DNA from: UBA6107 sp964459385
GTDB taxonomy: Bacteria; Chloroflexota; Anaerolineae; Anaerolineales; Anaerolineaceae
Reading direction: 5' to 3'
NCBI GenBank assembly: GCA_964459385.1
Contig: CAYWLG010000003.1
Span: forward strand, 1 to 64,000
DNA length: 64,000 nucleotides
The translations under genes and the position numbers were made by a program. How positions within the stretch are numbered: the stretch's first letter is position 1; every line of letters begins with the position of its first letter. Of the stretch, positions 59,506 to 64,000 are shown piece after piece. The notes under the pieces are model-generated. The model was not told the DNA's origin and ran no database searches. It worked only from the letters and a program-made list of their open reading frames with translations.

Positions 59506-60159
59506 ATGCCCAGCCCTACTTTTTTCAACCTGCCAGCAGAAAAGCAGCAAACCATCCTTAACTACGCCATCGAAGAGTTCGCCAGACACGATTACGACAG
59601 CGCCTCGATCTCACGGGTGGTGTCGCGCTCCGGCATCGCCAAAGGCAGCCTTTACCAGTATTTCAGCGACAAACGTGATCTATACCACTACTTGCTTGAA
59701 CTGGCCGCGGCAAAAAAGGGAGAACTGCTGGCGCAATCGGTGCCACCGGCCGACATGGGCCTGTTTGAACGGCTGCACTGGCTTTTTCAGGAAATGGCGC
59801 GCTTTCAACTGCTTTACCCGCAACTGGCCCAACTGGGCTATCGGGCGGTGAACGGCACCTCGCCTTTCCCGCAAGATATCACAGCCGGAGCCAGCGTTGC
59901 CACCCGGCAGTATTTTGCCGCTCTCATTGAAGAAGGCAAGCAACGCGGCGAGATTCGCCCTGAGGTGGATGCCGAAGTGGCGGCTTTTGTCTTCACGGCA
60001 GCGTTGACCGAATTGACCCCGTTTTTGACCCAAAAGCTTGAGATCGACAAAGAAACCCTGGCTTCAAAGGCCGAGAGTTCGCTGCCGCTGGACAAGGTGG
60101 AAGAAGTGTTTAAACAGATCGTTGCAATTCTGCGTTCGGGCATCGCCACAACGGATTAA
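59506..60159 (+). CDS. TetR-family regulator
   Basis: A 217-residue regulator. The N-terminal HTH is KQQTILNYAIEEFARHDYDSASISRVVSRSGIAKGSLYQYFSDKRDLY (in part; recognition helix IAKGSLYQYF), followed by an all-helical ligand domain. ATG 59506 is used; a GTG at 59500 in frame is possible. The palindrome directly upstream suggests autorepression. It is 15 bases before the SDR gene and shares its transcript, so the SDR substrate or product may be the signal. Confidence 0.93.
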   Translation: MPSPTFFNLPAEKQQTILNYAIEEFARHDYDSASISRVVSRSGIAKGSLYQYFSDKRDLYHYLLELAAAKKGELLAQSVPPADMGLFERLHWLFQEMARFQLLYPQLAQLGYRAVNGTSPFPQDITAGASVATRQYFAALIEEGKQRGEIRPEVDAEVAAFVFTAALTELTPFLTQKLEIDKETLASKAESSLPLDKVEEVFKQIVAILRSGIATTD

Positions 60160-60174
60160 AGAGAGGATTCATCC

Positions 60175-61056
60175 ATGAAATACAACCTTACAGGAAAAAC
60201 CATCATCGTCACCGGAGCGAACTCCGGCATTGGCAAAGAAGCCGCCATCCAACTGGCCGGCTGCGGTGCCAGCGTGATCATGGCCTGCCGTTCCGTCGAG
60301 CGGGGCGCCCGCGCTCTGGAAGAAGTAAAGCGGACTGCCCAAAGTGATCAGGTGGAGTTGATGCAGGTTGACCTGGCCTCACAAGTCTCCATTCGCCGCT
60401 TCGCTGAGGAATTTAAATCCAAACACAACCGTCTGGACGTGTTAATCAACAACGCGGCCAACTTTGACCACACCTTAAAAAGGGCTACCCTGACGGAAGA
60501 CGGGGTGGAAACCATTTTTGCCACCAATCATGTGGGTGTGTTTCTGCTCACCCACCTGCTGCTCGATCTACTCAAGGCCAGCGCTCCCAGCCGCATCCTT
60601 AATGTGGCCTCTAAAGGGCTCGTCACCTATCCATTTCTGGATATTGAGTTTGATAATTTGAATGGTGAACGCCAGTTCAGCACCCAGCACGCCTATTATC
60701 TCTCGAAGCAGGCTCAGGTGATGTTCACCTATGATCTGGCCGAACGACTGCAGGGCTCAGGGGTGACCGTCAACTGCGTGCGTGTGACCAATGTAGCCAT
60801 CCCGGACGAACGCTTAACCCATCTGCCGCCCTGGCTGGTGAAGATCTATCATCTCAAGCGGAAGATGTCGATCACCCCGGCCCAGCAGGCTGAAACCTAT
60901 ACATATCTAGCAGCCGACCCTGCGGTAGAAACGATCACCGGCGGCTATTGGGATGAGCACAACCAGCAGGTGCGTTCCAATGCCAATTCCTACAATAAAA
61001 ACACCCAGAAGCGGCTCTGGCAGGTGAGCGAATGGCTGGCAGGGTTGACGCGGTAA
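60175..61056 (+). CDS. short-chain dehydrogenase/reductase (retinol-dehydrogenase-like)
   Basis: A 293-residue Rossmann-fold oxidoreductase. Cofactor loop VTGANSGIGKEAA (about 12-24), NNAANFDH (about 98), the catalytic Ser region LNVASKGL and the active-site Tyr and Lys in AYYLSKQAQ (about 177-182) are all present. The second residue cluster MACRSVERG after the Gly loop favours NADP. Substrate unknown. GAGAGGA precedes the ATG by seven bases. It is controlled with the TetR gene upstream. Confidence 0.93.
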   Translation: MKYNLTGKTIIVTGANSGIGKEAAIQLAGCGASVIMACRSVERGARALEEVKRTAQSDQVELMQVDLASQVSIRRFAEEFKSKHNRLDVLINNAANFDHTLKRATLTEDGVETIFATNHVGVFLLTHLLLDLLKASAPSRILNVASKGLVTYPFLDIEFDNLNGERQFSTQHAYYLSKQAQVMFTYDLAERLQGSGVTVNCVRVTNVAIPDERLTHLPPWLVKIYHLKRKMSITPAQQAETYTYLAADPAVETITGGYWDEHNQQVRSNANSYNKNTQKRLWQVSEWLAGLTR

Positions 61057-61090
61057 GCTTGCCGGCCCATTTGCGCCAGTGATAGAAAGC

Positions 61091-61122
61091 AAACGTGCTC
61101 AAACCTATTGAGCACGTTTTTT
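61091..61122. terminator. Rho-independent terminator after the TetR-SDR unit
   Basis: AAACGTGCTCAA (61091-61102) and TTGAGCACGTTT (61108-61119) form a perfect 12-bp stem with a five-base loop, followed by TTT. Confidence 0.92.
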
Positions 61123-61157
61123 CGTGTAAGTTCACTTAAAGCTGCACTGGGAGTGCT

Positions 61158-61688
61158 TTAATCTGAAAACAAGTTCCAGAATTTCTCATTGCGCTGCTGC
61201 TCATCCGAAAGCACCAAGGCACGGATCGCCTCAGGGAGTTGTTTTTGCTGCCATTTGCATTCGGCACGGCCGGCCTCCTCCCGACTTGCGAGGGGAGAGG
61301 CTGCGCGTACGGCACGGATGGCGTAAGCGGCGGCACCGAGTTCGTGGTCGGCCATGTGAGCGGTGGCCACAGCATGCGCAGAGGCGCGGGCAACCTCGCG
61401 AGCGGCCCCTACCGCTTCTTTGGCAGCATCGTGCGCTGCATAAGCGGCTTCACGTGCCTGGGTCATATTGATCTCGCCGCGCGCCCAAGCACGCGCCTGC
61501 TCCACCGCCTTTGCCGGACGGTCATCTTCTGGAAACTGTTCGCTGAAATACCCCATCACATGCTCGGCACAATCGGCAGCCCAGGCTGCCAGCAGGCGAT
61601 GCTGAGATTCTATGAGTTTTCCGCCGCGTCGCTTGGTGACAAGCCTTGGATCTCTGTTACCGTAATAAACTGACTTTTCGCTACTCAC
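61158..61688 (-). CDS. putative immunity protein (Imm-5-like)
   Basis: A 176-residue Ala-rich helical protein. RDPRLVTKRRGGKLIESQHRLLAAWAADCAEHVM (in part; LLAAWAADCAEHV), ARAWARGEI and SAHAVATAHMADHELGAAAYAIRAV match a family annotated as putative immunity protein. No toxin gene is adjacent. The GTG start at 61688 has no Shine-Dalgarno, and TATAAT ends six bases upstream (61695-61700, minus strand), inside the stop of the upstream gene, so a leaderless transcript is likely. Confidence 0.8.
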   Translation of the reverse strand: MSSEKSVYYGNRDPRLVTKRRGGKLIESQHRLLAAWAADCAEHVMGYFSEQFPEDDRPAKAVEQARAWARGEINMTQAREAAYAAHDAAKEAVGAAREVARASAHAVATAHMADHELGAAAYAIRAVRAASPLASREEAGRAECKWQQKQLPEAIRALVLSDEQQRNEKFWNLFSD

Positions 61689-61695
61689 ACATTAA

Positions 61696-62604
61696 TTATA
61701 GCTGCTGCACCAAATGGTCCCAGGTGAGCTGTAGGATAGCGGTCATATGTTTGGGTTCGTTCGAAACATAAGTGATGACAGCCTGTTTTTCAGGGAGGAC
61801 CACCACGTATTGCGCATATAGCCCATCCAGCCGGTAAGAATTGGGGTACGCGTTCATCCATAACTGGTAGCCGTATCCGCTGCGGTGGTCGGGGGTGGCA
61901 AAACGCTCGCTAAAAGAGGAGGTATCGATCTGCTTACTGGTGGCCCGTTGAATATAGTCCGCCGGGATGAGGCTGACACCGTTCCACCAGCCGCCATCCA
62001 GCAGCAGTTGCCCAAACTTTGAAAGCTCATGCGCCGAGAGGTGCAGGCCAGAGCAGCCAAAGCTCACCCCGTTCACATCTGCCTCCCATTCAACAGAGTC
62101 AAACCCCAGCGGCTCATACAGGCGCGGGCGCAAATATTCGTTCAGAGAGTTGCCGCTGGTGAGACTAATCAGCTTTGAGAGCATGTAAGTAGCCGCGTTG
62201 TTATACAAAAAATGCGTGCCCGGTTCGTACACGACGGGTTCATTAAAAAAGAGCCCTTCCACATTCTCCAGCGATTTGCCGGCGTTCAAGGCGGTGGTCA
62301 TGGGGTCTCTCTTCTGCCCGTTGCCCATACAGAGCAGGTGGTGGAGGGTGAGCTTTTGCCAGAGCGGGTCTGCCGGAACATTAAAGTAATCGGCCAAACG
62401 GTCACTTATCTTGAAAAGACCCTCCCGCTCGGCCATGCCGATGGCCATCGAGGTGAAGGTTTTGCTCACCGACCAGAGCAGCATGCGCTTTTCAGGCACA
62501 AAGTCGTGTTCGGCCACGACCTGGCCATTTTGGCGCACGACCAGATTGAGAATATGCAGGTTTTTGGCCTGTGCGGCCTGGATCAACGAAGTCAGGTTCA
62601 TCAT
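61696..62604 (-). CDS. serine hydrolase of the beta-lactamase (class C) fold
   Basis: A 302-residue penicillin-binding-protein-like esterase. Ser-x-x-Lys is SVSKT (about 46-49, in LLWSVSKTFTSMA), the Tyr motif is YNNAAT (about 148), and the third motif is probably near YAQYVVVLPE. No signal peptide is seen, so it is probably cytoplasmic. It most likely acts as an esterase or peptidase rather than a resistance enzyme. AGGTAA precedes the ATG. It follows the Bcr-type MFS gene by nine bases. Confidence 0.87.
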   Translation of the reverse strand: MMNLTSLIQAAQAKNLHILNLVVRQNGQVVAEHDFVPEKRMLLWSVSKTFTSMAIGMAEREGLFKISDRLADYFNVPADPLWQKLTLHHLLCMGNGQKRDPMTTALNAGKSLENVEGLFFNEPVVYEPGTHFLYNNAATYMLSKLISLTSGNSLNEYLRPRLYEPLGFDSVEWEADVNGVSFGCSGLHLSAHELSKFGQLLLDGGWWNGVSLIPADYIQRATSKQIDTSSFSERFATPDHRSGYGYQLWMNAYPNSYRLDGLYAQYVVVLPEKQAVITYVSNEPKHMTAILQLTWDHLVQQL

Positions 62605-62613
62605 TTACCTATT

Positions 62614-63822
62614 CTACTCAATTGCTTTTGCTTGTGACGTGCGGGTGATGTACCCATTTACGACCGGCCAGGCCATAAAGCTAAAGCCGGCAATGCCTGT
62701 TGTCAGAATGCCCAGCGCGATGATGGGGTTCCCCCAGTTCAACGACATCAACTGCATTCCCAGGCTGCCCATCAACAACCCCATGCAGCCGATCAATGAG
62801 GAAACCGAGCCCGAATCGTTTTCCTGCTGATCGAGCATCAGATTGACTGAAGGCGGCCGTACACAACTATTGGCCAGGGTGCTGGGCAGAATGCAAAGGG
62901 CAAACACCCAGGGCTGCAAATTGCCCAACAAGATCACCAATACACCGCTGAGGGCAGCACTGCCGAAACAAAATCGGATGATCTTTTGCACGTCGAATCG
63001 TTTGGATAACCATAAATAGAGCATAGGGCCAACCGTCATGGCCAGCGCGTTAACCGAGAAATAAAGGCTGTATACCTGGCTGCTGAGCAGGAAATTCTCT
63101 TGATAAATATAAGTGGAAGAAGTGATGAACGCCAGGCTGGCTACACTGGTCAGCGAGAAAAGCACCCACAGCATGGTGAAGCGGGAATTTTGCAGCACTT
63201 TGCCCATGCGCAAAAAGCTTTGATGCAGGCGGCCGACGTTGCGTTCGCGAATGGTCTCTTCAAACAGCAGGCTGCCGACCAGCGCCAGAACACCGATGCC
63301 CATCAACGTCCAGAAGACGCCGCGCCATGACATGACCTTGAGCAAAAACGCGCCCAACACCGGGGCAACCGCCGGAGAAATGGTGACCATCGACTGCACC
63401 ACCGCCAGTACCGATTCCCGTTGTTTGCCGTTGTAAACATCTTTGACCACAGCGGTGGCAACCGCACCGGCAGCGCTGCCGCCGATCGCCTGAAAAACAC
63501 GCGCCAGGGTAAGCACTTGCACACTTTGAGCGGTGGCACAGAAAACACTGGCAACGATATACAGGCTAAGCCCGCTTATCAAGATCGTTCTGCGCCCGTA
63601 ACGATCACTGAGCGGCCCCCAAAAGAGCGTACCCAGCGCGTAAAAAATGAAGAACAAACTGATGGTCAGGTTAATGCGGGCGGCATCCACCCCAAAGTAG
63701 GCACTCATCCCGGGCAGGGCAGGCAGGTAGAGATCGGTCGAAAGGGGCACGAAAGCGCTGAGCAGAGCAATGAGAACGATCAGGCCTTTCGAGCCCAGAT
63801 ATTTTTGCTGCACTTGACCCAT
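62614..63822 (-). CDS. Bcr/CflA-type MFS drug transporter
   Basis: A 402-residue carrier with twelve membrane helices and the Bcr/CflA pattern: LYLPALPGMSAYFGVDAA, then ALGTLFWGPLSDRYGRRTILISGL (motif A GPLSDRYGRRT) and RVFQAIGGSAAGAVATAVVKDVY. It exports drugs, sulfonamide or bicyclomycin in homologues; the substrate here is unknown. The first gene of a likely unit with the serine hydrolase. No Shine-Dalgarno is seen before the ATG. Confidence 0.93.
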   Translation of the reverse strand: MGQVQQKYLGSKGLIVLIALLSAFVPLSTDLYLPALPGMSAYFGVDAARINLTISLFFIFYALGTLFWGPLSDRYGRRTILISGLSLYIVASVFCATAQSVQVLTLARVFQAIGGSAAGAVATAVVKDVYNGKQRESVLAVVQSMVTISPAVAPVLGAFLLKVMSWRGVFWTLMGIGVLALVGSLLFEETIRERNVGRLHQSFLRMGKVLQNSRFTMLWVLFSLTSVASLAFITSSTYIYQENFLLSSQVYSLYFSVNALAMTVGPMLYLWLSKRFDVQKIIRFCFGSAALSGVLVILLGNLQPWVFALCILPSTLANSCVRPPSVNLMLDQQENDSGSVSSLIGCMGLLMGSLGMQLMSLNWGNPIIALGILTTGIAGFSFMAWPVVNGYITRTSQAKAIE

Positions 63823-64000
63823 AATGTATCGATGATCCTGTCAAACAAAGGGGTAAGAACGCTCATTGGCATCAATGGCGGTTAAACGCAATTTTGAAAT
63901 TATATCCACTTGCGGCGTTTTCGCAACTGCGGGCTAGAGCAAATATCTTAAATAGCATTGCCGTGCATGTGAATCTCCTCTGCCAAAGATAATAAATCTG
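63823..64000. other. right edge of the window, no gene seen
   Basis: About 180 bases upstream of the MFS gene. No promoter of good quality, RNA or further gene is recognised. Confidence 0.6.

Noticed and set aside
1..64000. tRNA, rRNA or known riboswitch
   Set aside because: I scanned intergenic regions for TTCGAATCC-like T-loops and familiar riboswitch cores and found none; a covariance-model search would be decisive.

Overview
The window looks like a chromosomal segment of a member of the Chloroflexota, probably class Anaerolineae. This is an inference from gene content and protein style: a DUF5667 membrane protein beside an ECF sigma factor, an LLM-class F420-type oxidoreductase, a SIMPL-domain lipoprotein, an 893-residue Fe-S/FAD oxidoreductase between hypB and hypA, a putative Imm-5-type immunity protein and an orphan CpaF-type ATPase. 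Most genes are GC-rich. Clear AT-rich exceptions lie near 2.5-4.2 kb and 46.9-47.7 kb. I see no rRNA, tRNA, CRISPR array, transposase or phage module.

Layout. 0-2.5 kb: a small RRM RNA-binding protein divergent from recQ. 2.5-4.2 kb: an AT-rich, gene-poor stretch with one small DUF6232-like membrane protein. 4.2-9.3 kb: two minus-strand clusters (HAD phosphatase, alpha-toroid protein, DMT exporter, DUF1684; then SRPBCC, VOC and RibD-like reductase). 9.4-13.1 kb: a MacAB-like efflux operon led by a peroxiredoxin-like gene. 13.3-17.5 kb: a MarR repressor driving a heterodimeric ABC exporter with one degenerate ATP site. 17.5-23.8 kb: TetR and a divergent membrane protein, a SIMPL lipoprotein, and the housekeeping set frr-uppS-cdsA-glpX. 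23.9-24.3 kb: a 78-residue unknown protein behind a consensus sigma-70 promoter and two sigma-54-like -24/-12 elements. 24.4-34.4 kb: nitrilase-family amidase, M1 peptidase, DUF1810, a PRTase-like unknown, ECF sigma with DUF5667, GNAT, a secreted HExxH protein, a nucleotidyltransferase-like protein and LLM oxidoreductase. 34.6-42.3 kb: GAF/HD-GYP protein, small protein with CpaF, ANT(6), DUF1801, photolyase, phosphate transporter with its DUF47 partner. 42.5-46.8 kb: VOC protein and hypB-oxidoreductase-hypA. 47-49.7 kb: palindromic repeats and a repeat-bearing SPFH protein. 49.8-59.3 kb: DUF4037, MFS, aldo/keto reductase, YdjC-type deacetylase, small membrane protein, VOC, a NarL-type two-component system divergent from amt, and an XRE/membrane-protein pair. 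59.4-63.8 kb: TetR with SDR, immunity-like protein, serine hydrolase, Bcr-type MFS.

How the parts work together. Several local regulators sit beside readable operators: a MarR palindrome at the predicted start site, an 18-bp perfect palindrome before a TetR gene, paired 21-bp-phased boxes at the XRE operon, and a 7-2-7 inverted repeat of NarL geometry between the response regulator and amt. Several genes have a -10 hexamer five or six bases before the start codon and no Shine-Dalgarno sequence, which suggests leaderless transcripts. The observations I rate highest are the sigma-54-like elements around the small gene at 24064, the hypB-oxidoreductase-hypA cluster, the tandem-repeat SPFH protein, and the operator sites. 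All functional calls come from motif recognition by eye; no database search was run.
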